NCBI RefSeq assembly: GCF_947172395.1
Contig: NC_069102.1
Coordinates: forward strand, 9,578,442 to 9,642,441
Direction of reading: 5' to 3'
DNA length: 64,000 nucleotides
Source of the DNA: Bicyclus anynana
Taxonomy: Eukaryota; Arthropoda; Insecta; Lepidoptera; Nymphalidae
The position numbers and the translations under genes were made by a program. This document shows, in pieces, positions 31,911 through 44,400 of this stretch (position 1 is its first letter; each line of letters starts with the position of its first letter). The notes below the pieces were generated by a model that ran no database searches, was not told the DNA's origin, and saw only the letters and a program-made list of their open reading frames with translations.

Positions 31911-32903
31911 AAAACTAAAATAATAATGAAACTCTTAATCAAACAACAAAGTACAAACCACAACAAACGGCTAAAAAAACAAACCACAGATAGTATCTGA
32001 TCTTCATTTGTCGTCTGTGGTATCTAATTATCGGTGTCACAGATTAATAGATATATCCTATCTGTGTTTTGTTTTTATCACAGATCTATATAATCCTTTT
32101 CATGAAAGAAGTCCCGCGGCTATAACCTGAACTAAAATTGACAGTATTTTAGTCTTTACTATTAAATTACTAAAGTGGTCTGTACGGCCTATAATAGTAG
32201 TCCGAACTATGGTTCACTGGCTAAATCAAGTCGAGTCGAAATTAATTGCTTCTAAAATCATAAAAAAATACCGGTCAAATTGAGAACCTCCTCCTTTTTG
32301 AAGTCGGTTAAAAATGAAGTTTCGCTGGAGCGAAGAAACAACTGTGAATTCTCTTCCAGCCATAACCATTGTGATTAGCTTCAATTAGTTTATTTATATT
32401 ATTGCGTTGTAGGTTATTCATCTTGCAAACCACCACACACTTGTGAACGAATAAAGTGCGAACGATTTTTGGGCAGTAGCAAGTAGTTTAGTACGCTACT
32501 CGACTAAAATGCTAAAGTAGTCCGAACTAGGCCTAATATGGTGCTATCCTTTGTTATTGTCTACCACAGGCGACAAATGAAGCCATCTACGCTTTTGTGC
32601 TTGTAACATTTGTCGTCTGTGTTTGTAACTTTTAACCACAGATGGCTATGAATCACAGATACGTAAATTGCCTACCATAGACACAATGTTATTAATCATG
32701 AACTCTATAATCTGTGGTAAAGCGAATGGAGTACGGCGACCTCGGCCATGCAACCTGCGTATGCGCCGCCGATAAAACTGATTTATTTATGTGTAAATAA
32801 ACAAAACAATACTATAAAATATTATAAGAGAAACCCTTAATTTTTTTAGTAATAAAATCAAGTTAAAGCTTTAAAATTGTTTTAATGTGTATTCTTTTGA
32901 ACA
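31911..32903. promoter_or_regulatory. Divergent intergenic region between GCP4 and XK-related gene
   Basis: About 1 kb separates the two start codons. The region contains about nine copies of an ACCACAGAT / ATCTGTGGT-type motif (about 31983-32095 and 32567-32717). It also has an inverted pair at 32001-32020 and 32567-32585, and a repeat end GAACCTCCTCCTTTTTGAAG near 32285. No promoter element was placed with confidence. Confidence 0.55.
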
Positions 32904-35900
32904 ATGGCAGAAGCTTGTAGGCTTGGGACTATAACTGAGAGAAAGACTGCATGCACTCAAGATGAAAATTACTGTGTTTTTAACGTTTTAAGTGTTTTTA
33001 TATCACTTGTGTGTATACTTGCTGATTTAACTACAGGTATGCTATTTTACTATAGCCTTTATCTGATATTTACTTAATATTTGAGCTTCTGCACAGTGTG
33101 CTATGTATTAACAAAATCAGCACCTTTTTTTTTAAATTACAAACAATCTTTTATGAAATATTTTTTCTTTCAGACATTTTAGTATTTGCTGAATATTGTA
33201 AAGGTGGTTATTTGTACTGGGCTTTATCAACATTGATATTTATCTTGTCTCCTAATATTTTGATAAATATTTTCTCAATGAGATGGTTTATTATTGATCA
33301 GCAATCAAACCTACGTCACTGGATTACACACTGTTGTCTTGTTGGATTATTGGAAAGGTAATAAAAAAGTACAAAACTTACTAAATCCCTTTTTTAATTA
33401 TTAAATTTTTCATCAACTTTTTTTTTAATGTATTAAATACTGGCCCTTTAATATATTATCTGATGTTAATGATAATAATGGCCAATTGGTTTGATGTGGT
33501 CTATCTGCACTTGAATGTGCCGGACATATCATCATCATCAAAATATCTCTGAAAGAAAAAACCAAAAATGACAATGAAAAGGCTAAATAATTAACCCCTG
33601 GCCATTGTTTCAATTTTTAAATAATTAAACTTAACTTGTGTTTTATTGCCAGGTACATAATATTCCTTCAGAAAGTTTTCTCCTGCAAAAACTTGGAATC
33701 AATTAAAACCCAAAAATTAATAAGTCAAAGGAATGACTTAAGTTTGTTGCATTTTTTGTATATCTTCACTGGGACTGTGCCACAAATGATATTACAAACA
33801 TATGCAATAGTTATGCTAAATGAGAATTATCATACAAAAGGTATTGAATATATTTTATTAAACAAAATTTGGCAAACATTCATTGACTGTGATTACTAGC
33901 AAAAGTTATATTTGACATTGCATACCGAGGGGCAGTGGCGTACACAGGGTTCTTAACTTGAGTAGGCACTGTACATATATATACTACAAAACAGAAAATT
34001 ATTCCTCCAATACAGGTTCATAATAAATTCTCAGGGTATGCAGTGTGTTTATGCATCTATGAAGTGCACGCCACTGCCGAGGGGTATCATGTCGGAGAAG
34101 CTGATGGCAGGTGCAGTCATTTCTCTTCAATAATTTTATATAATGCATCTCTTTTGCTCTATATTCTTACACACCTTGCAGAACTCACTTGTTTGGATTG
34201 CCTATAGCTTGGCAAGTTCGTTTGTAATCCTGTCCTGATGGTCTGCGCGGGCCGGGAGTGGGTAGCGATGCCCCCGCGCGCCCGACTTCACACCCGCGCA
34301 ATCCTTCCCGCCCCGTCGCCCGCATATCACGGGAGTGTCAGCAACAAACTTGCCAAGGTATAGATAGTAGACAAAAGTTACTAAAAAAAACCTTTCAATT
34401 TCTATTTTTCAGTATTTGCACTAGTGGCTTCAATAGCATCTGTCATATGGGGCTGTGTAACATATATATACAGCATTGCATCTTTCACTAGTGAAAACTT
34501 TAAATGGAGTTCAATTTTACTAAAATTGACATGGCACTTTGGTATATTGGTGGGTAGAATTGCAGGTGTTTTATTGTTCACCTTAATATTTGGAATATGG
34601 ACACTAATTCCTTTAGGTAAGAATTTTCTATGATATATGCATCAATAAAATTTATAATCTACAAAATATTTAATAATTAATTTCATTTTAGGTCTCCATT
34701 GGTCTGCTATGACTTTCTGGATTATCACACAAAAAACAACTTTCTGTCCAAATAAATTTGAGGAGACATTTTATAATGCTGTAATGGGTTTTGTTTATTG
34801 TTTCTGTTATATCAATTTAAGAGAAGGTCATACAAGATATAGATTGTTGATGTTTTACACGCTTATTGTGACTCAAAACTTTGGAAGTTTATTCCTATAT
34901 GTTTTGATATCAGATTTTGAAAGACAACAAAAGCCATGGTCAATTGCTGCAACTGTGTGTGTAACTGCTGGTACAGTTATTGGTAAGTTTCTTAATTTCT
35001 TCAATAGATTTTATGGATTTAATGATTAAATTTTAATCACAGCCATCTTTTTTAGGGATGATTGCAATGATTTTATACTACAGATATTTTCACTCCAAAG
35101 GCCCTATTCCTTGGAAAAATGCACAAGATGATGTTGAATTAAATAACAAAGTGATACCCCAAAATTCTGATAAGAATAACAAGAGTCATGGCCTGAATCA
35201 TGTTAGATCATTCAAAAGTGCTAATAAAATCACCGAGACAAGGTACAGACTCTATTTTCTACTTATTATTTTTCTCATAATGTAGTAACTTAAATATATT
35301 TGTCATTATTTACAGAAATGATAATGTAATAGCGCCACAAATACCGCAAAACGATAGTGATACAGCTGACAAAAAGTTCCTATTGGACCATTGGATTGCC
35401 AGATCTGGGTCACCTACCTTTACTTCAGCTCCAGTTGGAAATTTAAGTATGGATGTGTCAAGTATTGAAATATATACAATAGAGAATACACCACAACCAA
35501 TAATATCTAAAAGAGTAAATCCCAATACTGCAACAAAAATCGCAAAAAAGAAGATATTTTCACCCACAGAACTTACACTTAAGTTGTTCTCCATAAAAAA
35601 TTTTGAAAGCTCAATAGACGAAATAACTTCGAGTACCCTGAACATACAAAAACGACGTGGAATTTGTTCTTCTGATGAATTGAGGGAAGAACTTACAAAC
35701 TTGAATTTAGAGGCTTGCAATATTGTCAATGAAACTTTTGCTAAAGCTATTAAGACAGACCGAAGTTCTGAAATTAGTCATGAAACAGATGGATCTAATA
35801 AAAAAACATCATCAGATTCTATAGATATGGATTTAGATTTGAGTTTCAGTGATATCAATAGTTCAGACATAAATACTTTCAATGAAAATATTGTTCAGAA

Positions 35901-37452
35901 ACTATGTTTAAGTGCTTTGAAAAATATTAAGGTTGGTAATCAAGATGCAGATATAGAAAATATACAGCGAATAGCACTTGATATACTTAAAGAAATGTAT
36001 ACAAAGAAGGATAAAATTAAAAATGGTATAACCAGAGAACTACTGCAGTCGAAAAGAGATCTTGACACACCAACCGAAATTTTATCTGTACACGATTATG
36101 AAAACATATGTGCTGTCAACATTGCCAGAGAAGCTTGGGGTCTAAGATCATGGAATGGATATTGTGACATAGAAAATTGGCTACATGATGGCAGTGTAGT
36201 ACGAGATAGAAGTCGAGACACGCTGACTTCAGGTAGTTCTGAAATCAGTAGTTGTCTGTCGCAAGAATTAAAAAATGCTATTTTAGCTGCACCATCACTT
36301 CCTAAAAAACCACATACTTACTCTAATGTTTTCGTAAAATTTGATAGAAGCCAAGAAGACTATGTAAACACAATAATGTGTCACTCTAATGATGATACAT
36401 TCTTAGCAAAACCTTATGTAATTGATTCTAACAAAGACCCAAATCATTTAGAGCCAATTTTAGAAGAACTGGATGATTTAGGCGATATAGATATATCTTG
36501 TAAAAAAAGATTGAATTCTGAAAGTTCTCTAGTTGCAACTATAGATGAGATAAGGAAAGCCACTGTAACAAATTCTCCAAGGAATTTATACCATAGGAGA
36601 GAACATCAGTGGGATTCACCTCAGTTTCTATCTTCTGAAAAAACAGCAGAAACCAACCTTAAAAAGTCAATTTGGAAAGAGCCATATAAGTTTGATTCTA
36701 GCAATATAATGGAATCTCAGCCAGAAAAAGACTGTATTTTAGATGTATCACATGGTTCTAAATTTGAATCAAACAAAAAAGATTTAAATGTTCTACCAAT
36801 GTCTACAAAGCTATGTTTAGACAATAAGAACCAAAATAAAAATATAGTTCGGAGACAAAAATCGAATTGCACAAAGACTCAAAATAAAAAACTGAACACT
36901 AAAACAGAGCAGCCGCTGCATGACCTTTCAAATAAAGACATTGACTTCTTATGGCAACTAGTGTCTGAAAATTCTTTGCCTCTCAATTCAGTTGAAGATC
37001 TTTCACTTAGCCGTAAGACACCATCATTACAGTCTTTAATACAAAAAGAAACACCATCAAGTCTAGTGAATACATCAACATCTAAAGTGTCAAATATGAA
37101 GAAGATAGTCAGAAATAGGCCAAGAAGGAAGTTTTCTATTTTAAGAGAACGATTTGAACCAAAAGCAAACATAAATTCTGATGAAGAAATCTTATGCCAT
37201 TGTTCTGAAAATGTTCCTCAACAAGATGATTCCAATATTGTGAATGTCAAAAATCAGTTTGAATCTCTGAATGACAAAAAAGATACTTTATGTTCTAAAA
37301 AGCAGCCAAATACAATGCCATGTGAAGATAACACTAGTTCTATGATTGATACTCATATGACCTCGAAAAGTATAAAGGAAAAGAGATCTTTATTTATGAA
37401 ACAGGTGCTTAGTCCACCAAGATTTAGTACTAAGTTGAGACATAAAGTGTAG
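32904..37452 (+). CDS. XK-related protein (XKR family) with a long C-terminal tail
   Basis: XKR proteins are multi-pass membrane proteins; some vertebrate members are caspase-activated phospholipid scramblases. Seven phase-consistent exons (32904-33036, 33174-33357, 33653-33840, 34413-34616, 34692-34982, 35056-35242, 35316-37452) give 1107 residues. Roughly the first 350 residues form the membrane core, with family-like segments such as YCKGGYLYWALSTLIF, the PQMILQTYAI helix and YINLREGHTRYR. The remaining 700 or more residues are encoded mostly by one exon and are polar, rich in serine, asparagine and acidic residues, with no domain I recognise. Common XKR proteins are about 400-650 residues, so the tail is unusual. 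The gene is head-to-head with GCP4. AATAAA-type signals occur near 38091 and 38147. Confidence 0.85.
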
Positions 37453-39113
37453 TAAATTATTAGACAATTTATATAAGTTCCTACGTGGTAATTTTACAAT
37501 TTTACAAAAACTCTTTTAAAATTACACATTTAATCTTTATGTATTAGTATAGATATATAAATGTGTAAATTTAAAAACATTTGTACTTTAAGTCAATATG
37601 AACATAGATCTCACCATAAGTGTAATAGTTTTTAAAACAAATAATAATTTACATAAGCCCTATAAAACAATGATAACAGACTTAATTTTCTCCTTCATGG
37701 AAATATTTTCCATCATAATATTTTGAAATACAGAATAATGTGATAATTGTGTTACTTAATGAAAATCTTGAAATAATAAGTTTAAAGATTCAAAAAATGT
37801 GATCAGATCTATATCACATTGTTTGAATCTTTAAACTTACATAAGTAGTATAAGATTTAGTGAATAGAAACTTGAACTAATTTTGGTTCATGATACATAT
37901 ATTTTTATAGCAATTATAATTCAGAATTTTTTAAAAAATATTGGAAAAAATTCTGGGAAATTTTGTTGACTAATTGTCTTGCCAATGTAAGAATTCCAAA
38001 AGTTATTGTAGTACTGTGATGTATGTGCCTTTATTTTTATAGCATTTTTTGCCAGTATTGTACATTTTGTTGCTTTTTTATGTAAATAATAATAAATAAT
38101 AATGGAATCACAAATTGTTTTAATCATTAACTTTTCCTTGTATTTAAATAAAAATAAAGGTTTGATTAATACTTATAATTAACTATAACAACATTTTACT
38201 AATGGAAGAACAGTGTTTAAAAAAATTAGGAAACGCACTGGCCACCGCTCCGATTTTCTTTCTTTTTCTTTGATTTGTCCATTGTAATTTTTTACTATTT
38301 TTATTATGCCCATTGTAATATTTTTATAATTTTATGGTAAATTCCTGATTGACAATTTAACGTTTTCACTTCCGATAGATTATAATATACCGAAAAATAA
38401 CATGTTAAAATGTAATCAGTATTTTCAGTTCACAATATGATGGTAGATTATAATATCACAAGTGAGTTTATAAACTAACATATTTTACAATCTGACAGTG
38501 TCACCATTAGATTTTATACACCAAATAAATTTCAAATCCCTAGGAAAACTATCAGTTTGAAAACCATACATAATGGAATTAATTTGGCAAATCCAAGGAG
38601 TGTTAAGATATTTGGGTAATATGGTTTGAATAAACAAAAAATGCATAATGTTGTATATTTTAAATATTTATTGTATAAATATTCAATACAGCTGCCATCA
38701 AATGCATGCATAAGCACTTAAATACTAAAATAATGATTATAAAGTGCATTTTAAATGCTCTGTAACATTTTATTTTATGTAAATATATTATGTTATTCCA
38801 TAATTGACTTTAAATATTTATTTAATATCACAATTTAAATTATTATCAATTTTGGATTTCCAAACAATGTTCATACACCATGTCAGTCTTAATTTAATAT
38901 AATATATCTCTATATACCTTTACTTAGACTGTATAAGACTTACCAAAATAGAACATTTTATACAATACAATAAGTGATAAATACATTACTGATACTTACA
39001 AACTAGGAATAAATTAATGGCAGAAATAAAAGTAATATTGATAAAGTATTATTACGTCAAAACAATAACTAAAAAAATAGAAGTCTTATCTGGGTGGTGA
39101 TAAGTTTATAAAT
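37453..39113. other. Convergent intergenic region, XK-related to zyxin
   Basis: AT-rich 3' flanks of both genes. A near-perfect hairpin lies at 37778-37838. I see no additional gene. Confidence 0.6.
37778..37838. repeat. 26-bp stem hairpin in the XK-related 3' flank
   Basis: Arms 37778-37803 and 37813-37838 pair at 25 of 26 positions around a 9-nt loop containing AGATCT. It may be an RNA hairpin in the 3' UTR or a tiny fold-back element. Confidence 0.75.
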
Positions 39114-40511
39114 TTATAGGTCTGTAGTCATTACATTGGTAAGCAGACGTATGCGATGAGCATTGCAAGCTTTACACAAAATGTGATCATCAAGTGGATA
39201 ACATCCTCGGCCTTGTGCTTCAGAAGATAGTACTAGGCCACAGTCTTCACATTTATAACAACGCACATGGAAACTTCGGTCTAAAGCGACCACTCTTACA
39301 GTTTCTTCTTCACCCTCTTCAGGCATAATCGGCAACTCACATACACAGCAGCGTGGTGCAAACTTTTTATGAAAGTCTTCAATGCAGTGGATTTGATTCA
39401 TTGCATCTACCGTAAATGGTACACCGTCAAGACTTTTCCCACAAACAACACATGTGAAACAAGTGGGGTGATAGGGTTTGCCTGTTGCTCTCAAAATTCT
39501 ATCTAAAATTGGATCATTGCAGACTGAACATTTTTCCAAAGTTTCATAATAATCTACCTCACAATAAGGATTTCCTTCCACAGCATAAAAAGGTTTGCCT
39601 TGCAAATTCATATTGCAATGATGGCAACAGAAACACGTCACATGATACACATTCCCCATTGCTGTGCATCCTGAACTTTCACCAACAACTCTTTGGTCAC
39701 ATATAACACATGTACCAAAAACGTCTAAGTCTTGACTGTCACTTATGGACTGAACGAGCATATTAGTCAGTGCATCGACCTCTTCTTCCTTGGGGAGTGG
39801 AGATTTACCAGCAGGTCTCAGGTTGCTTTTATAAGTTTGATTGTTGTTTGTTTGTCCCATATTTATGGATGGGGTTGGATTAATAGGCTCATAAAGTGAT
39901 TCATATGTTGAAGCTTGTGACACTCCATACTCAGGATATTCATTTTGATATATGGCAGGATAAGATGGCCTGTCTTGATTATAAGGCAGATTGGCTGTGG
40001 CTCTCATTAATTCACTATAATTGGAGCTGACCGGTGACGGTGGTGGTAAAAACTCTTCATTATGATTCGAATCAAAAGACTTGGGAGCTGTGATATGCAA
40101 TGGAGGAGGAGGTGGTGGGGGTGGATTATTACTGTACATGGCGGTATAACCTTTAGTTGGCATTGATGTGTTCTGTCTGAATGGATGGCTATGAAGTGAC
40201 AGTTGTGTTATATTTGCGTAATCCTTATGCATTGGATGAATATTACTAGGATGCCGCGGTACGTTGCTATACGTTGGTGGAGGCGGCGGCGGCGGCGGCA
40301 CAAAGTTTTGTATTGGAGATATTTTAGTAGAAAAAGAAGGCTCACGTAAGGTGCTGACGGCAGCGCTGCGAGGAACTTGTGGTTGTGCCTTCTTTTTGGG
40401 TGGCACAGCTGGTGGTATCTTTTTCATTTTTCCAGGTGAACTTTGATCTTTTGCCATCTGTAATTCGGCTAATTGCTTTTCTAAGGCATCCATATTATCA
40501 AGACGTGACAT
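39114..40511 (-). CDS. Zyx: Zyxin/LPP family LIM protein
   Basis: Zyxin-family proteins link focal adhesions and actin regulators and shuttle to the nucleus. The coding sequence is a single exon of 465 residues. The N-terminal half is proline-rich with FVPPPPPPPPTY (an Ena/VASP-binding type motif) and a second proline run near residue 130. A leucine-rich segment close to the start (ALEKQLAELQM) could act as a nuclear export signal. Three LIM domains follow: about 268-325 (CVICDQRVVGE), 328-385 (CSVCNDPILD) and 388-450 (CCVCELPIMP). The protein ends TTDL, a class I PDZ-binding motif similar to the end of vertebrate LPP. Three C-terminal LIM domains after a proline-rich region define this family; zyxin, LPP and TRIP6 cannot be told apart here. 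The first in-frame ATG at 40511 opens MSRLDNMDALEKQL. Confidence 0.9.
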   Translation of the reverse strand: MSRLDNMDALEKQLAELQMAKDQSSPGKMKKIPPAVPPKKKAQPQVPRSAAVSTLREPSFSTKISPIQNFVPPPPPPPPTYSNVPRHPSNIHPMHKDYANITQLSLHSHPFRQNTSMPTKGYTAMYSNNPPPPPPPPLHITAPKSFDSNHNEEFLPPPSPVSSNYSELMRATANLPYNQDRPSYPAIYQNEYPEYGVSQASTYESLYEPINPTPSINMGQTNNNQTYKSNLRPAGKSPLPKEEEVDALTNMLVQSISDSQDLDVFGTCVICDQRVVGESSGCTAMGNVYHVTCFCCHHCNMNLQGKPFYAVEGNPYCEVDYYETLEKCSVCNDPILDRILRATGKPYHPTCFTCVVCGKSLDGVPFTVDAMNQIHCIEDFHKKFAPRCCVCELPIMPEEGEEETVRVVALDRSFHVRCYKCEDCGLVLSSEAQGRGCYPLDDHILCKACNAHRIRLLTNVMTTDL

Positions 40512-41404
40512 TTTAGAGTAGATTATATGTTTAACTTTTTGATTAGTTTATCTCAGCAACACATGTTTATTTTATTGAAATGTATGTAGCATTCAGTAGC
40601 AGTAGTTCCACTTCTATATTTCAACTCTATGACAAAGAAATTGGCTATAAAATATAAATATTCACATTCACACAAGTGAAGTACTAATAGTACTTTGAAC
40701 TTTCTTTTCTTTTCTTAATTCTTTGAAATTGAATCTTGATTGTTGACTTGAGCATGAGCTTGACTCATATTTTTGACCACAGATACAGATAATAAACAGA
40801 TCTATAGCTATGACCACAAACAGCCATGAACAAAGAACATAAATTACTCCCAGGAAGCCATGATTCACTCATGATCCTTATCATTAATCTGTGATCCATG
40901 TCATGAGCCATAGCGTCCACAGATTACTATTATTTGTCTATAATATAGTGACGCACGGAATATTTTGACCACGAATTAATTGAAATTTACGAAATATCGT
41001 AACTCGAGAATAATATGATATTTTAGTATTTAGCTACTTTAATATTGGTAATTTATTAAAGATCATTTTGCACTTTATTGGCACTTTACGTACGTATGAT
41101 ACGTATGTACGTATGATACTAAACGTACAGAAATCTGTGGTTGGCCTACGCCTATAAGAACTCGTATCCAGGGCCGCATTACGAATATAAAAAAGTACTT
41201 AACTCTTCACGGTTCAGTTCATCTGTCAATTTCATGCTTTGCAAGCTGTCAATGTCAAACTAAATAAAATAAATAATGTTTTGAGGTGTTGAGTGTGTGA
41301 GATATTTTCTTAAAATAAAATTACATATCAATGTTTAATTGATTTTTTAAGGATTGCAAAATACAATTTTTTAAACTGCTTACAAACTCAAATAATAATC
41401 GAGA
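40512..41404. promoter_or_regulatory. Divergent intergenic region between zyxin and SECp43
   Basis: About 0.9 kb lies between the start codons. CACAGAT/ATCTGTG motifs occur near 40789, 40889, 40918 and 41130, as in the GCP4/XKR gap. A CGTACGTATG-rich stretch lies near 41090-41130. Confidence 0.5.
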
Positions 41405-44400
41405 ATGTCGATGCAGTGTCAATTATGGATGGGCAGCGTAAGGTTTTGTTTTCGTGTTTTATTTGTCTTCAATTTATTTCGGTTTGTTTATAATTATGCT
41501 GTAAATTTTAGCTGGAGCCGAATATGACGGAGAGTTTTATAATGGCTGCATTTCATCGGATGGGACAGCGGCCGCTGGCTGTTAAAGTTATGAGAAATAA
41601 ATTTACGGGCGAACCTGCCGGTTATGCGTTTGTTCATTTTCAGGTATGTTTAACGCCTAGTTTCTTTAATAAAGACTATTTTAAGTCCGGTCATTAACTC
41701 TTAAACTAAATACAATGTTGACCGGGCTCACCAGACTTCAGACAGAAGTGGCAGTTCTAAATTACCACTAACATTCACCTTTATTTTTCATTTGTTTGTT
41801 ATGAAGCTCTGGAAACTACTGACCCAATATTTGAAATTCGTTCGCCAATGTCAAGTTACATTGTCAGTGAGTATTACAGGCTATATTTTATCCCCGTATT
41901 CCCACAGACATGGGAACTATGCGAGTGAAACCTCAGGGTACCAATTTGGGCTCATGCCCATTTTTAAATCACCTAGCAACTTTGATTTATCACTCCTTTG
42001 CCTGAGGCTTACGATATTGTGTAATATCTCTTTCTTTTATCAGTCTTATTCCACCCTGGATTAGGTAGTTGGCTGTTGGGTGAAAGAACTCAGTACTTAT
42101 AACTCATGCATATTAACTAGACACCTGGATACCTAACACATCCATACAAACACAGTACAAACATCATTAATCCGCACTTGCTATATACTTGTTTTGTTTT
42201 TTAATGTTGTTCTATTTATTTTTAAGACTGACGAGGAAGCAATAGATACAATGCATAAACTGAATGGGAAACCCATACCCGGCACTTTTCCTGTGGTGCG
42301 CTTCAGACTAAACACTGCATCACGGGAAGCTCGATCTAACATGCAACAGGAGAGAGAGTTCTCGGTGTGGGTCGGTGACCTCAGTCCTGATGTAGATGAC
42401 TACTCACTATACAGGGTGTTTGCTGGGAAATACAATTCAATAAAAACTGCTAAAGGTATATAAATTTATTGATATTGGTTAGTGCTTACTGTGTGTTATA
42501 GGCTAACTGCCTGACTGTTAAAGTAGTTGCCCTGTGGTAAAACCACTTACAGGCTATAGAGTAAACGGTCAGGCTACAAAATATTCAGCTTTACTTCTAA
42601 GAAATTTTCAGAGTTGATGAAGTTAACCCCAGTACCTCAGAGTTTTTTTATTTTTTACAAGTTAGCCCTTGGCTACAATCTCACCTGATGGTAAGTGATA
42701 ATGCAATCTAAGATGGAAGCTGATTAACTTGTTAGGAGGAGGATGAAAATCCACACTCTTATCCGTTTCTACATGGCATCAAACTGGAACGCTAAATCCC
42801 TTGGCGGTATGTCTTTGCCAGTAAGGTGGTAACCAGCTACCAGTCAGACCTAGACCAATTAAATAAACCTCAAGTGGCCCAGCTGGGGATTGAACCCAGG
42901 ACCTCCATCTTGTAAATCCACTGTGCATACTACTGTGCTGTGATGGTTAAATAATTTATTACCACCAATACTAATCAACTCGATGATAACCCAGTCAACC
43001 AGTATTGGTGCAGTATGGGGTTTTATAGTCCTTCTCCTATTAGGCCTAACCCTGTAGTAGGTTGTTTAATATAGGCTGATAATGATGCCGAACTAAAAGT
43101 GCTGAATCAATGTTTATGAGACCTATCCAAATATTGATATTACTATTTAAATCTATATGTATTTTATAAATATTTCAGTAATACTAGACGGTTCAGGCTA
43201 TACAAAAGGTTATGGCTTTGTAAGGTTTGGCAGTGAGGATGAACAGCGCAATGCTCTTTATGCTATGAACGGATACACAGGTCTAGGCAATAAGCCTCTA
43301 AAGATATGTACAGCTGTGCCCAAACCTAAAGGAGCTGTCACTACACAAAACACAGCACCCACTACAAACACACCATCTTATAGCAGTGGGACGGTATGTA
43401 ATAATCTGATTATTATTATAATCTAATTATTCTAATCTAATCTAAATATATAAAACTCAAAGGTGACTGGACGGATCGTGCTGAAATTTGGCATGCAGGT
43501 AGATGTTATGACGTAGGCATCTGCTAAGAAAGGATTTTGATCAATTCTACCCCCAAGGGGATAAAATAGAGGTTAAAAGTTTGTATGGAAAGTGCTTCAT
43601 TTTACAGAGTTACAGTTTTGAAAATTTGTTCATAAATCATGAAAAATAATGAAATATAACTTGATTCAAGAATTTATAAATTCAACCTCTAAAGTGGTGA
43701 AATAGTGGTTTACATTGACTTCCTCACGGATGAAGTCGCGGTCGTCCGCTAGTTAGATTATATATTAGGACTTGAATATGGGCAAAGTTTATAAGAGTTT
43801 TAGGAGACAAATTAAATGCTTTGGACATAGCACATACAACTAATTATGAGAGACAATAGAAGAGGTAGAGGAAGGCCTTTGTCCAGCAGTGGGGTGAATT
43901 ATAAATAAGCAATATTTAAGAAGCTTTATGTATTTCTTTTAATAGATGTCTGGTCCTTTTGAAGGCCAGTGGTAATTTATCTTGATTTTCAATGAAGTAA
44001 GTTGTAACCTACAGACTGATATAAGTTAATCACAGTTGAACAAATACTTTTGTGGGCGGTGACAATTCACTGGTAATCGAAAATGTGCTTGATCGCATAT
44101 CGTTGGTCTAGATGTGATGCCTCGTAACTAACAATTTTTGGTAAAAATTGATTTTGATGCAGAAAGCTTCAAACAGCTTTTCCGGTGGTAGCCCATAAAT
44201 ATCTTGTAGTACGTACATTAAAAAACGTTTTTGGTCGCATAAAACGACTTTTAGTGATACCTATAAGATGTTTCTTGTCTCTCCTGTAAAGTTCGAACTT
44301 ACGAGCTATCACATCTAGACCGACGATATCGCAGTGACCTATTTTGCTACAAATCCATTATCTTGATACTGATGTTCAGTTCTAATTATAGGAATATAAC

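Noticed and set aside
35310..35729. 139-residue minus-strand frame opposite the XKR tail
   Set aside because: It is a shadow of the long plus-strand exon, with no initiation context or family match.
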